From Ceratodon purpureus (Eukaryota; Streptophyta; Bryopsida; Pseudoditrichales; Ditrichaceae), in NCBI GenBank assembly GCA_014871385.1, contig CM026426.1:105435281-105499280 (forward strand): a DNA stretch of 64,000 nucleotides, read 5' to 3'. This document shows positions 20,523 through 31,914 of this stretch, one piece after another. Each line of letters starts with the position of its first letter. Position 1 is the first letter of the stretch. The translations under genes and the position numbers were made by a program. The notes below the pieces were generated by a model, which was not told the DNA's origin, did not search any database, and saw only the letters and a program-made list of their open reading frames with translations.

Positions 20523-22573
20523 TGCAAAGGACAATCCCAGGTCCGTTTTCCACTTCCCGTGGCCCATGCTGACTTTCTTGCACAATTCGCTTTCAATATT
20601 TCAGTATTTAGTTGTTCGTATACAGAGTTCCTATGGAGTCTCATGAAGTCTGAGTGTTGCTTTGCCCAAAAAAAAAATAAAAAAATCCTATTTTATGCCG
20701 AGCACCGGAGCATGGAACTCCAGACTGACTCTCTGCCATGCGGTGTCCAGACTACGGATGTTTCGCGGTGTACCATGTCGACAGCCATGCTCATTCTCCG
20801 GCGGTTTAGTTTTGTAGTTATTCATATGTCCTCTTAGCACTTTGGTTATATCTCATGCTGAGCATGTCGTCACACTTGTTCTCAAATTGGACTCGGTCTG
20901 GTAGGCATGTAACTCTTCTCTCCGGTTTTCTCTGTATTTTCCTCTGTCAGTTGTCCTGTATTCCTCACTTCAGCTTCCACTAAATGCGTGGTTATTCACG
21001 AAATTACAACCCCTTCTTTATTCCTGGTTTAATTTCCGAACTTGCATATTGTGGTTTAAAGACTTCGTTTTGCTCGGACCCTTTAGTGACACTTGTAAGT
21101 GCCGTTCAGCGTCTTCTCTACGCTCTAACCGAAACAGGAGCAGATGTTCATCTTACTATGTCTTAGACTCCCATGTTACCTTTGGATATTTCAAGAAATT
21201 CTTTGGAATTCGTATGTCTTCTTACGTCGTTGGTTGGATCCTCTGCTGATTTTTTCCCTCTCACCGTGGCCCCTACTCTGCATAATTCGAATTTTGGTAA
21301 ACTGCTTTTTGATATCGCGTGGTCTCTAATTACCTCATTGGCGACCAGTGTCTACAGAGGTACGTACTGAGCATCTCCCTTCTCCATGTAAATTGAAATA
21401 TCTTGTAATTGCTAAAACACATCAGTTCAATGTTGCTAGTTTTATATGAGCCCGTCTGTATTTATTTAATGCCATTTGCCGTTCTTTTTTTCTATACTTC
21501 CTTGTTCACTACTCCTGTCCAGACCATGCATGCATTCTTATATTGACTGGCTTAGACTGTGGACTGCATAAAATTATTTCCAGAAGTGAGTGTCATTTTT
21601 TAATTAAACTCGAGGGATGTACTCCGATTCGAGGTTTATTTTATTTCAATTGATACACGGGTGTATATGATGTTTGAAATAGTGCAGATTTTAATTCGGA
21701 CAGCCTTTCACTCTGAATTCAGAAAATCCAGCGATGGCCAATCTCCATAGGTACGTTCCCCACTAGCTCAGAAGACGCATTTTCTGTAACCAGCTGCTCA
21801 GTAAGCCATGTTCAGAGCCATCTTCGCCCCCCCCCCCCCCCCTTCCTCCGTAAAGAGCCCTTGACACAGTTCAAATTAAATAAGTTAGATCCGTGTGCTT
21901 CATCCTAGTCCCTATAATTTAGTGTTTTCTGCCAATTAGTATCGTTTATAAAAAGACAAGTACACCTTTTGAAAGTCATAAATATCACTTGTGAATGAAA
22001 GGAATCTCATAATGTATGTACCGCAGATATCTGTATGTTGTGAATCATGAGATTCTGATCCCAGGAGCATTACGTCACGCCACATAATTGTAATTAACGA
22101 GTATGTGATCATCATACTTCCCCTGTAATCATGCCTCTCAAAGTCCTCACAGCCTGATTAGAAAGACTACACCTACAAAAAATCTCCTACATGTGGCACT
22201 AATAACCTCGATCAAATTTTCAATTGTGTGATTAATGATGTTCTGTGATTGCTGATCATATCAGGTACTCCTGGCGATGCTAGACCTAGGATGGAGCTTC
22301 GTAGGGATCCGATGACGCTACTTGTCACTCCAATCTGTGCAGCCTCAGGGGTTCTAAGCAGCTCTGGGATTCACTACATAATGTGAGTTCTCCTCACGTT
22401 TCAGCACCACCTCTGGTTCTCTCTGGCTACTCTTCGGTGTCTTGCATTTCCACTTCACTCTACTCCACTGTAGTCTGCAGTCCGCATGTCATTAGGAGTT
22501 GCTCACCCACTGTCTCTCTTGCTCCTTCTTCTTTGAACTCTACATTGTGTTTGCCGTCTCTCTCATCTGCACC
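20523..22573. other. intergenic; includes a C-run near 21829-21842
   Basis: T-rich sequence with no credible long frame. The right end of the CACTA element should lie here, but I found no clear TAGTG terminus paired with a left end. Confidence 0.35.
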
Positions 22574-23083
22574 ATGGCATCTTGGGAGATTGTGATCAGG
22601 GACGGGGTTCTGGGGAATCTGTTACAGCAGATGGTAAACAGCCACACCCCGTGGATGCTAGACCCCGCGCATGAGTGGAACCGGGGGGATTATGTTGTCT
22701 GCACTATTGCGGACATTGAGAACGTGCGCCTGGCAAGCCCCATGTGGCGCCAAGTCGTTGACAGTAGTCCGGAGTGGGCTGCGTTACGGCTCGCGCGCTG
22801 GGACTATGCCAACGAGGTTGGTGTTCCGTGGGAGCCTTTCGAAGTCTACGAGGTCTCACGCATGCATCAGAACTGGGAGATCTTCGGCACGACTTGGCAC
22901 ATGGCGACTCCAATTGCCTCACGTCGCCTCCGTCTTGCTCCTGTGGGATCTCTTTCCAACTCAGAGCTGGACCAGCTGCGCACTCTCCTGTGGGACCCCG
23001 ATAACTATACCGTGTACGTGGAGGACGGGTGCGTTATGGAGCCCGATCCGGATATGTGGATTGCAAACCATCACCGAGCCTAA
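22574..23083 (+). CDS. F-box-like protein, single exon, 169 aa
   Basis: The frame begins at an ATG in good context (ACCATGG) and is intact to TAA at 23081. The first half has WEIVIRDGVLGNLLQQMV, then NVRLASPMWRQVVDSSPEW, which follows the layout of an F-box (a leading helix, then a 'VSRRWRxLVDSSPxW'-like segment). F-box proteins recruit substrates to SCF ubiquitin ligases. The second half is Trp-rich and acidic, with no recognised repeat. The F-box call is by eye and tentative. Confidence 0.5.
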   Translation: MASWEIVIRDGVLGNLLQQMVNSHTPWMLDPAHEWNRGDYVVCTIADIENVRLASPMWRQVVDSSPEWAALRLARWDYANEVGVPWEPFEVYEVSRMHQNWEIFGTTWHMATPIASRRLRLAPVGSLSNSELDQLRTLLWDPDNYTVYVEDGCVMEPDPDMWIANHHRA

Positions 23084-24815
23084 GGTAAGTGGGCATTCTC
23101 CTGCACTGTTACTTTGGTCCGAGCTTCTCCTGCTTCCTCGAGTTTTGTTTTGCCGTAATTGAAGCTCATCATTTAATTGCTTTGATCTCCTTTCAGTCTC
23201 CATATACAGTCTGCATGTTTTTGTAATATTCGATGGCAGTGTTTGTTTTTCCGCTCTTGGCGCCTCTGAAATATTAATTTGTTTCCTTACATTTGGTTTG
23301 TTTATATTCAAATTCGCTATCCACGCATTGCCCACGGTTAGAGTTCTCTTCCATTTTATTGTGCAGTAAAGGATTTAATTTTCTTGATGTAAGGTAGTTC
23401 GCTGTGTTGTATTGGACGAAGTGAGATCAGTGAGGTCTTGGTTCGCCTTGATTCAATTATTTTATAATTTATGTTTCGGGAATTTGTGTAGGTGTGTTTG
23501 GGTATTTTGATCGAGCTGCGTTGACGCTTCCTCACAGAACTTATGCACATGTCATTGCACTCTGTTGAGTCTGTTCTTAGATGCTTCGTTCCATGATAGA
23601 ATTTTAGATAGCCGTCGGCAGTTGAGTTTTTCTGTTTTTCTTCTTGTGGTCAGCAATTGTGTTAGAAGATTTCGGGATCTTTGTGTTGTGCAGTGTTGCT
23701 TTATGAAGGAAGCCACTTGATGCAATTTAGAATATCTTTCTGCCGATCGCCGATGAGAACCTTTCCGACCTGAATTTACACTCTGTTCTCGTACAGATTA
23801 CTTCCATTTTCTGATCTGTACCTCCTACGTTGACCTTTTGCAGAGCATACGGAGCTTGTACGCCATGGACTTCCGCACGATGGCGTCTACACACGACAGT
23901 TCAGTCAACTCCAAAGGTTCCCCTCGCATGGAGTTCACGCACTCCATAATTTTCCGGAAGGAACAGGTTTCCACCGCTGTCAATCGTAGTCTAAGTACTT
24001 TGTGGAAATTAGCTGCATTTTCTACAATACTGTGCAGCTCACTCTAGCCATTTCGATATCATGGCCTGGCGATGCTTCGTAGTTTGTACCCAGGCTAGAT
24101 CACAGCCACATTTTGTACCGGGATAGTGAAGGAAAACTATAGCTCGAATAGGAATGCCATACTGCATGCATAGGAAGTTGTTTATATTTTGCCGTTTCGG
24201 ACATTCACTGTTCAGCTTTTTTATGTAAATAAATAAATTGCGTTATTGTACATTTCGGTGAATCTCTATTCATTCACGTGACGCCTAAATACTCTAAACC
24301 CCCAAATCCCCCCTCACTCAATGACACTCTGTTTTCTGTCCGGACTTCGTTACGCCACGTCCTCCATCTGAGTCGCCACGCTGGCATGCCATGATTCAGA
24401 CTTCTGTTAATCCGAACAAATTTCTGCTGTTTGCTCGCGACCCGGCCATGTCCAGTTCGGTCCGAGTCCGAAACAACTAAGCCGCCTCTCTGCTCTTGCA
24501 CCCAACATATTTTAGCTGTTCCTTAGTTGTTCAACTTCGTTTTTTCTAGTAGTGTGTGTCCGAGTCCTTCTTGACCTTCACTGTTTTCACATCTGATTTC
24601 TTGGTTTTTCCTCCAAACCCCTTGTGCCGGTTCATTTCGAGGTCAATTTCCTCTGGATCAGGAGACCGCTTCTATTGCTGCCGGAGTTTTTCTCTCACCC
24701 CATTTAGCCCTGCAGCACCGGTCCTTCCGTATGACCTTCGGCAGGCATTCGCATATCTTCCCTGCTCCGATTTGTCTCTGCGTTGCTTACTGTCTGCCAA
24801 CTTCACCAACCGCTT
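23084..24815. other. intergenic, no gene supported
   Basis: T-rich sequence with only short frames of low-complexity composition. The right part may still belong to the decayed Ptta-like gene that follows. Confidence 0.35.
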
Positions 24816-25480
24816 TCAAACTTCATGATCAATGTGCAATGGCTCTTCTTCCCCCTTTTTGATCAAAGATATTGATTTTGTCCGTTTCTTGGTGACTGCC
24901 TTGCCCATCATAGATCGCAGGTAATCGTCATTCAAGGGTCCAGAGTACTCGAAGCTATCATTCAGTCTAGCTTTGAGGGTAGTGACAGCATCAAACATTG
25001 TCTTGATATGTGCGTGCATGACGGATCTAAACCTGATGCTAACTTCCCTATTTGAGTTACCTAAGCTGGTTGTCCCATGCCATACGGTTTCCCCTCTGAG
25101 TCTGAGGTGAGATAGAAGGCTTTCTTCCCATCGCGTTGTCTTCGTGCCATACTCTCTTCACAAGCAGCTTGTTTCTAACAACGGGCCTTTCGATCTTCAG
25201 ACGCATCCATTGCTGGGGTGTGATCGGGTTGCGCCGTAGAATCTCTCTTGGACTGTGGCTGTTGCCCTTCACCCCGTCCAATCCTTGGCGTTGAAGCGGG
25301 TGGTGAGAGTGATTGTGACTCTGCAGACTGCCGTGGATAATTCAGCCTTCTGCAATTCGGTGATGGAGACCGGCTGTCCCTCCTACATGCATTCTCGGAA
25401 ACTGACCTCTTCTGTCAATGCTGTGGTGACTTTGATGGAGACCTCCTGTGATATCTTGATCCTGCCATAATTGCGTCACC
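24816..25480 (-). pseudogene. second Ptta/En/Spm-like gene fragment, decayed
   Basis: Read on the minus strand, an Arg/Ser-rich part (SRYHRRSPSKSP, DSRSPSPNCRR) leads into EGKPYGMG, then TMFDAVTT and FEYSGPLNDDYLRSMMGKA. These align with GKPYGYG, TMFKHLHEEF and FDYTDKLNSSWLRARVGNA of the intact Ptta gene at 10.6-13.1 kb, which also has the SR-rich start. Several in-frame stops and frame changes show it is broken. The copia element begins 250 bp to the right. Confidence 0.6.
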
Positions 25481-25734
25481 AAGTCAAATATCTAAACCAA
25501 AGTATACAGACTTCTTTCGTAGTGGAAAATCTGCTTCCCAAACCAGCTTTCAGAAATCAATGCCAATTCAGAAGGACAGGAATCAAACTTCTGAAGCTGT
25601 CATTAATTACATAGCTAGAATATCAAAGTCTGATTACAATTCCGATAAAGACTCACATCCTGACCTCACAACATTGTTCCTACACCACCTTAAAGAAACT
25701 TGAAGTAATCCAGTCAATCAAAACACATGGTTAC

Positions 25735-26295
25735 TGCGGAAGATCTAACGCACAACTTTGGACAGATGAAAAACAGATAGATTAAAATACGAGACTTACA
25801 GGTATATGTATTGTCATGGCCAAACGGCCCACTACCTGCTGTTACGCAGTTGCTTAACAAACTGCTCAGTGCTAATGAAGTGCCACTAAGGTGAAACCAC
25901 CTATAAGCGGGCATTTAAGGATTATGTAAGGAATCTATATTCTTGGGTGATGAAATGAGTGGGTTACTATTTTTCAGGGATAAGGAATAGGAAAAGACAA
26001 GTTTTCCCTATTTTTTTGATATTTTAAAGCACACACATAATTAAGTACAAATTTTCAAAGCCGTAAGAAGTGGTAACCTATAAGCGGGCACCCTGTTTAT
26101 GTGCGCATGAGGTACATGCAAGGGAGGTTATATCTTTATAAAGGCAAGAATCTTAGGGCACGCCCATGGGGTGGTGCCCGCTTATAGTTGGTTTCACCTT
26201 ACTCGCACTTAAGACAAACTCGTACTGTTACTCTTGCTGGAGCCTACTTGTGAAGTACGTGGCAGGGTGTACCAGGAGCGGCAGTAGCCACAACA
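25735..26295 (-). repeat. 3' LTR of the copia element, interrupted by a MITE
   Basis: Matches 30820-31075 with a few substitutions once the 310-bp insertion and its TA duplication are removed (about 249 versus 256 bp). It ends in CCACAACA next to the purine tract. Confidence 0.9.
25890..26199. mobile_element. 310-bp MITE with TA target duplication (Tc1/mariner-like)
   Basis: Terminal inverted repeats of 25 bp with one mismatch start AGGTGAAACCA and end TGGTTTCACCT. TA flanks both sides (25888-25889 and 26200-26201). The other LTR of the host copia element has the uninterrupted sequence near 30974, giving an empty site. The motif CTATAAGCGGGCA also recurs once inside, near 26080. TA duplication is typical of Tc1/mariner MITEs. 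No coding capacity. Confidence 0.92.
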
Positions 26296-26310
26296 CCCTC
26301 CCTTGCTCAG
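26296..26310 (-). other. polypurine tract of the copia element
   Basis: On the minus strand, AGCAAGGGAGGG directly precedes the 3' LTR start TGTTGTGG. This is the expected plus-strand priming site. Confidence 0.75.
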
Positions 26311-27070
26311 GACTGGGCAGCATGAGCTAGGCGCTTGATTAGGTCAAGGATGGCGATCCTGGTGGAGAGGTCGACAAGAAAATTGCTTATAGGGTTTGTT
26401 GGTGAAATGACAATCTAGCAAATCGTGTTGCTTGTTTTTTGGACGCTGAGCCATACATTGCATTGCCTTGTAAGGACGATGGCGAAATTCTTTGAGCAGC
26501 GTTTCTTGGGTGCAATGGGGGAAGACCAAATTTCATCAGCTGCTTCCGACACCCTCGATGCAGAGAACTCGGACATGGACGAAGACTTAGCTACCGGGGG
26601 TTACTTGTTGCCGACTGATTCGATCGTTGTTGACGATGATATAGCTCGCCTGTGCCTCCCTGGTGGGATCAGGACTGTGCATACCACGGTGATCGATACA
26701 GGGTTGGGGAGGCAAATCTTAGCTTCTAGAACTAGGGTTTAGAGAATACAGCAAATATCTATGGACGAAAGTCCGGGTTACTACGAGCTTCGGCTTGCTT
26801 TGAATGAAAACTATTCTATCTCGAGACTTTCTTTATTGGACTGCCTGTTGGGATTTTGAGTTGCTAAACACACTCTCGGACTATTGAGAGAGTTATTGTG
26901 GATCAATTCAAACTAACCCTAATGGGCTCTCAGGTTCTCGAAAATCGTTCTGCCTATTGGTTTGGTTATATGTCGGCAATCTGCTTTGTCGTGAGCACGT
27001 AATCAAGGCAGGTCTCACGAGACAGAATCTTTTCACGCACAAAGTGATGTCTCACCTCGATGTGCTTCGT

Positions 27071-28704
27071 TCACCCATGGTAGATTGGGTTATGAGCGCG
27101 GTTCAGGCTCCGCTGATTGTTGCCAAAGATGGTCGTAAGAGTGTGAGCATCCTGTATCTTGAGGTCGTAGAGTAGACGCCGCAGCCAAACAACCTCCTTG
27201 GCACCTTCTGTGAGCGCCATATACTCCGATTCGGTCGAGGAGAGGGCCACAATTGGTTGCTTCCGGCTATTCCAAGTAACAGGCGTGCTCTCCAAGAAGA
27301 AGACGAAACCCATGGTGGATTTCCTGTTGTGTGCATCAGCGGCCCAGTCCGTGTCTATGAACCCAGCAGGTTATTCTCCTCCCCCTTTCGATACGCCAAG
27401 GCAAGATTGGTTGTTCCTTGCAAGTATCGATAGAGATGCTTGACTGCTTGGGCATGGGGAAGCTGAGGGTGTGCCATGAACTTGCTAATCACACTAATTG
27501 CGTACGCTATGTCAGGACGCGTGTGAGTAAGGAAAATCAGTTTCCCCACCATGCGCTGGTAGAGGCTGGAATCTGCAGCACGAACCTGCATGTTAAGAAC
27601 CAACTTCAGCTTCTCCATCATCGACGTCGTCGTTGGCTTACATTGGTCTAGGTCAAATTCTTTCAAAGTCTCCCGGATGTATTGCCGTTGCGTGAAGAAG
27701 ATGCCGTGTGGGCGGGAGAGAAATTCGATGCCAAGGGAGTATGAGAGCAACCTCAAATCTGTCATATCGAAAGCTTGCTAGATATCAGATTGGAGAAGTG
27801 CGTTGTGTGGTGTGTTGCCCTTGTTGATGTAGACATCATCTACATACAGTAGAAGCAAGGTAATCTTGTCCACCTCCTTGTAGTAATAAAGATTAGAATC
27901 TGCAGATGATTTGCGCAAGCCTTGACTGGACAAGCAAGTGTCCATCTTCGTATACTAGCATCTAGAAGCCTATTTAAGCCCATATAAGGCTTTCTTGAGT
28001 TTGCACACAAGAGTAGAGCGAGGGGAAGTAAAACTTGGAGGTGGCTCAACATAGATATCTTTAGTGATAGTGCCGTTGAGGAAAACGGTTTTGACGTCAA
28101 GGTGGTAGATGTCTTAGCCATGGTGACCGGCGAGAGCTACAATGCTCATGAGGGTGTTGTATTTCATCACCGGCACTAAAGTTTCCGTGTAGTCCATGCC
28201 TTCTTTCTGCTGAACCCCCGGGCCACTAGTCTCGCTTTCAACTTGGCAAGTGAGCCATCAGAGTTTGTCTTTACGCGAGACACCCACATGGTGGAAATTG
28301 ATTAGATGGTAAGGGCACCATGTCCCATGTGTCATTTTTGTAAATGGATTATAGCTCACATTCCATGGCAGCTTTCCATCTAGGGTGAAGTAGAGCAGCA
28401 ACAACAAAGTCAAGAAGGCTTGCCGTAGGCACAGTTTCCGTGAGATGCATGTGGTAATCAGTGAGACGAGTCGGTGGACGAGCAGCGCGACCACTCCTGG
28501 TAGTGATGAGGAAAGGAACTGGTGGAACACCAAATGCAGAAGCAGAGACAAAGTCCGGGGGACGATGATACATTCGGAGTGGTGGCGATGATCTGCTGCT
28601 CGGTGGCAATGAGTCACTGCTCTTAGTGGTAACACCAGTACCTGCTGGATGAGATACCTTAGAGGGAACGAGAACCGGTGAGGCGCCAGAGTCGAGAGGA
28701 TCAC
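27071..28704 (-). pseudogene. copia reverse transcriptase and RNase H
   Basis: RNase H shows STESEYMALTEGAKEVVWLR (27071-27313). The reverse transcriptase C-terminus shows SLGIEFLS, then HTRPDIAYAISVISKFMAHP (27355-27765). Upstream RT sequence continues to about 28.7 kb, including DTWDMVPLP. A stop occurs where Gln is expected at the start of the RT, and the frame changes several times, so no functional polyprotein is encoded. Confidence 0.85.
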
Positions 28705-28710
28705 CAGGAG

Positions 28711-30217
28711 TCAGAGTAACGGAAGCTTGATTTGCCGGAACTGAAGCTTCAAGTTGGCTAACTTCCAAACTGCTGAGAAGTGGAAATGCAGAGGTGTTCC
28801 TTGATGGTAAGAAAACGAGTTGCTGACCGGAGTGGGATGATGAGCCATGATGGGCAACTCCCAGTCCTGAGACGTCAAGGTCGGGGAATAAGAAGTAGAA
28901 GGAGTGGCGCACTGAAAACTTTGTTCGTCGAAACGAACATCTTTGGACACCAGAATGCGTCGAGTACCTCGGTTGAAGTGTTGATGGCCACGGGAGGTTG
29001 AGTCGTAACTCACATGAAGATGCATTCGTGAGCTCTCCGAGCCCAGTTCTTCAAATGAGGTGTAGTATCCAAGACATAACTCTTGCACCCAAGAATCTGA
29101 GATGGTCAATGCGTGGAGGCTTACCTGTGAAGCATTCGAAAGGAGTAGTGCCACTATTGGCACGAGTCGACGTTCGATTTGTCACATAATTCGTAGTGGC
29201 AACGGCTTCGGTTGAGAGGTAAGGACGGATCTTACTCGCAAATGCTATACAACGTGCCTTGTCAAGAAGTGTCCGGTTCTTTCTTTCTGCCACACCGTTC
29301 TGGTGAGGGGTATAGGTCTGCGTAAGCTGGCGAGTAATTCCAGAGTTATGGCAGAAAATCACAAACTCATGGGAGATGTATTCTCCGCCGTTGTCTCATC
29401 GAATTGCCTTGACACGGTAAGGACTTTGGAGCTCAATCATAGTCTTAAACTGCTTGATTTTGGTCAAGGTTTCAGATTTTTGTTGGAGAAAGAAAATCCA
29501 CATAAATCTGCTAAAGTCGTCAATGACTGAGAGTATGTACCTAGAACCAGATGGTGATTTTGTTGCTAGTGGACCGCTGACGTCTCAGTGTAGAACCTCA
29601 AGAGGAGTTGAGGTTCAACTGGAGCATGTGCCGCTATTATGGGAGGCCATGCCGCTCTGAGGAGAGCCTGGGTTGCTGGCAGAACTTCGAGCACTCTGTT
29701 TTGAAACACGTGCTTGCTTGCGGGCACAACATGCTGCACAAAATGGAGTTTTGTAGCTAAGGGTGGGTAGTCCTTCCACCTTTGTTGTTGCTGCCATGTA
29801 GGTAAGCACTTTTGGGCTAACATGACAGAAGTGAGAATGCCAGAGTGAACCGAGACCATCCTTCGATGAAACCTTCACACTGTTAATCAAGAGGTGACTC
29901 CTAGAGTAGTTCAGCTGATAAGGTGGCCGAAACTTATACAAGCTGTTCTTTTGGTCCTTTATTCCAACTGAAATAATTTGATGGTCTTCAGGAGTTGAAC
30001 AGTTTCGGATTATGCACACATGGTTTGAATCGAAAAGTATTTTTGGTTTGCTTCTTCCGTCAGCAATAGCACCTACAGATAGCAAGTTTTTCGTAATGCC
30101 AGGCATATAGAGAACATTGTCAAATTGTATTCCTCCTGATCCAGTGGAGAAATCCACCTTTCCTTTGCCTGCCACATTGAGGGTGTCACCTCCGGCGTGC
30201 TTACTTTTGATCGACAA
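28711..30217 (-). pseudogene. copia integrase and GAG-pre-integrase region
   Basis: Integrase core: QTYTPHQNGVAERKNRTLLD and TPFECFTGKPP (29051-29362). The GAG-pre-integrase part has VLYMPGITKNLLSVGAIAD and LWHSHFCHVSPKVL (29615-30217). The segment 28711-29163 is the usual Ser/Pro-rich linker before RT. Internal frame breaks are present. Confidence 0.85.
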
Positions 30218-30780
30218 CCCTCTCTAACTCGCTTAACATGATCTTGAGTCCTGTGACATGCTTAGATGATCCGCTATCTACGTACCAGACTTCTTTCTTG
30301 CTAAACTTGTTGCTGTCCCTTCCTCCATCTTGAAGGGGTGGTCAGCTTACGTCGGAGAAGCAGCTTGCGGGAGTATGTGTCTCCTGCATATAAACCCTTC
30401 AAAACAGTCCAGCACTGGGCAGGATCAGTAATGCCTGCAATGTGTGGGATTACGTTATCTCTCACAAATAACGCAATGATGGAAAGCGTGCGAACTTCAA
30501 CGTCTGCAGCGCGTCCAGCTCCGCTTGTGTTGTGGGTGCCACTGTTCATGCTAGCGGATCAACGATCTTCAGTGTTGGGGCTCAAAACTCCAGACGGAGT
30601 AGTTGCGTATTCCTTTGAGCTTGGAGGCTTCGTGCATGACGGCGTTGCTGGCGGCCATGATGCTATCACTACACTGATTTGCTACAATGATTGCTACACT
30701 GATCTGATCACTTTCAAGAAAGCTGAACTTCTTGCTACGGTGTTTGCCTGCGAAACACACCTCTCAAGCGAAGACTAGTC
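30218..30780 (-). pseudogene. copia gag remnant
   Basis: The frames at 30301-30549 and 30569-30760 match the start of copia gag: KLKGIRNYSVWSF and then ITDPAQCWTVLKGLY. The frame is interrupted and no zinc knuckle is visible. Confidence 0.65.
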
Positions 30781-30807
30781 AGCTGCTTCTGTTGCTATCG
30801 ACCAGGC

Positions 30808-30819
30808 TCTGATACCACG
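30808..30819 (-). other. primer-binding site for initiator tRNA-Met
   Basis: The minus strand reads TGGTATCAGAGC, the standard plant copia PBS, two bases inside the LTR end (30820). Confidence 0.9.
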
Positions 30820-31075
30820 TGGAAGATCTAGCGCACAACTTTGGATAGATGAAAATAGATAGATTAAAATTTGAGACTTACACGTATATGTATTGTCATG
30901 GCCAAACGGCCCACTACAAGTGCTGTTATGTAGTTGCTTAACAAACTGCTTAGTGCTAATGAAGTGCCACTACTTGCACCTAAGGCTAACTCGTACTGTT
31001 ACTGTTACTGAAGCGTACTCGTGAAGTATGTGGCAGGGTGTACCACCAGGAGTGGGAGCGGCAATTGCCACAACA
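30820..31075 (-). repeat. 5' LTR of the copia element
   Basis: 256 bp, TG...CA ends, uninterrupted. It provides the empty-site comparison for the MITE in the other LTR. Confidence 0.9.
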
Positions 31076-31370
31076 ATTACAGCCTCAATAATAGTCGCCA
31101 CAATAATTACCACATCTGCAACTACATAAAGTATGTAATCCTTTTAAACACAAAAGGAGTACAATGCCAACTCTATTGATCCAATGCTAAAGGAACTTGT
31201 GATTTACATCCTAAAACCAATGGATGCTCATTATGGTGAACGAATCATCTGATTACTACAATCCAATATAAGTCACCGAGGCAGGTAGGACATCCAATTC
31301 TTTACAGATTCAAAACAACAAAAAGGATAAAGATTTGTCATAGTGAAGTCTTCAGATTAGATGAACTTAC

Positions 31371-31617
31371 CCCGATCATTTCTTCCATACTCTTCTCTGT
31401 AGTGATGAGATTGTGTAAACACTTGCTTGCCCCCTCAATATCTTGGACTCCTTGAACGTCTGTAACCTGGGCTGATTGATTCACATCTTTCACTGTAGCT
31501 GAACCGATGAGGGCGTGGGCTACATTATCTAGGGTTGTACGACCTCTCCCGACGTCCTCTATGTCTATCTCTTGAGGAGTCGCTATAAATTGCCCGTCGT
31601 AGAGAGTGCTGCCAATA
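31371..31617 (-). CDS. orphan internal exon of an unidentified gene
   Basis: An 82-codon open segment on the minus strand lies between a CTCAG acceptor and a GTAAGTTC donor. The composition is clearly protein-like (QEIDIEDVGRGRTTLDNVAH and KCLHNLITTEKSMEEMIG). It could be an upstream exon of the Ptta-like gene at 24.8-25.5 kb, with the copia element inserted in the intron between them; same strand and order support this but do not prove it. Confidence 0.4.
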
Positions 31618-31914
31618 CTGAGGAAGACAACGACTCAGAGCTTAAACCATACTTTCAATTCCAAACAAAGCATTATATTGTAGAAAACTCTAAGTCTTTA
31701 TAAGACTGATTCAATAAAAAGAAAACTGAATACATTGAAGGAACGAAGTGTCAACTAAATACTAACTAAACTGTGGGTTCTCACTAATCAACTGACTAAC
31801 TAACTGAGAGTAGAAACTAATTACAGTGTGACATGTGTAAGTGATCACACGGTCTAAGTTCGGTGGAACTTAGGTTATCTGTAGCTTCTAGAATGGACTA
31901 GGTATATTCCAACA
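31618..31914 (-). repeat. probable 3' LTR of the truncated copia element
   Basis: The plus strand ends in TATATTCCAACA followed by CCCTCCCTCG. On the minus strand this reads as a purine tract followed by TGTTGGAATATA, the common start of copia LTRs. The outer LTR boundary is not determined. Confidence 0.5.

Larger units (their letters stand above)
25735..31075 (-). mobile_element. Ty1/copia LTR retrotransposon, complete in structure, decayed in coding
   Basis: LTRs are 25735-26295 (interrupted by a 310-bp MITE) and 30820-31075, both of the form TG...CA. The element reads on the minus strand. The primer-binding site, a match to TGGTATCAGAGC, lies beside the right LTR and a purine tract beside the left one. 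Flanking 5-bp repeats are GTTAC and ATTAC (4 of 5 match). Inside, in order, are gag, GAG-pre-integrase, integrase, reverse transcriptase and RNase H segments with several stops and frame breaks. Confidence 0.9.

Noticed and set aside
10030-22400. CACTA termini for the tnp2/Ptta element
   Set aside because: Isolated CACTA and TAGTG words exist (e.g. near 21084 and 21918), but no pair shares an inverted repeat or 3-bp duplication, so no ends are claimed.
24556-24828. 90-codon plus-strand frame
   Set aside because: Composition is Phe/Ser/Leu-rich like translated T-rich spacer; no splice context or family signal.
27071-30778. Plus-strand frames across the copia element (e.g. 30338-30778)
   Set aside because: The minus strand carries the recognised pol and gag domains here; the plus frames are antisense shadows.
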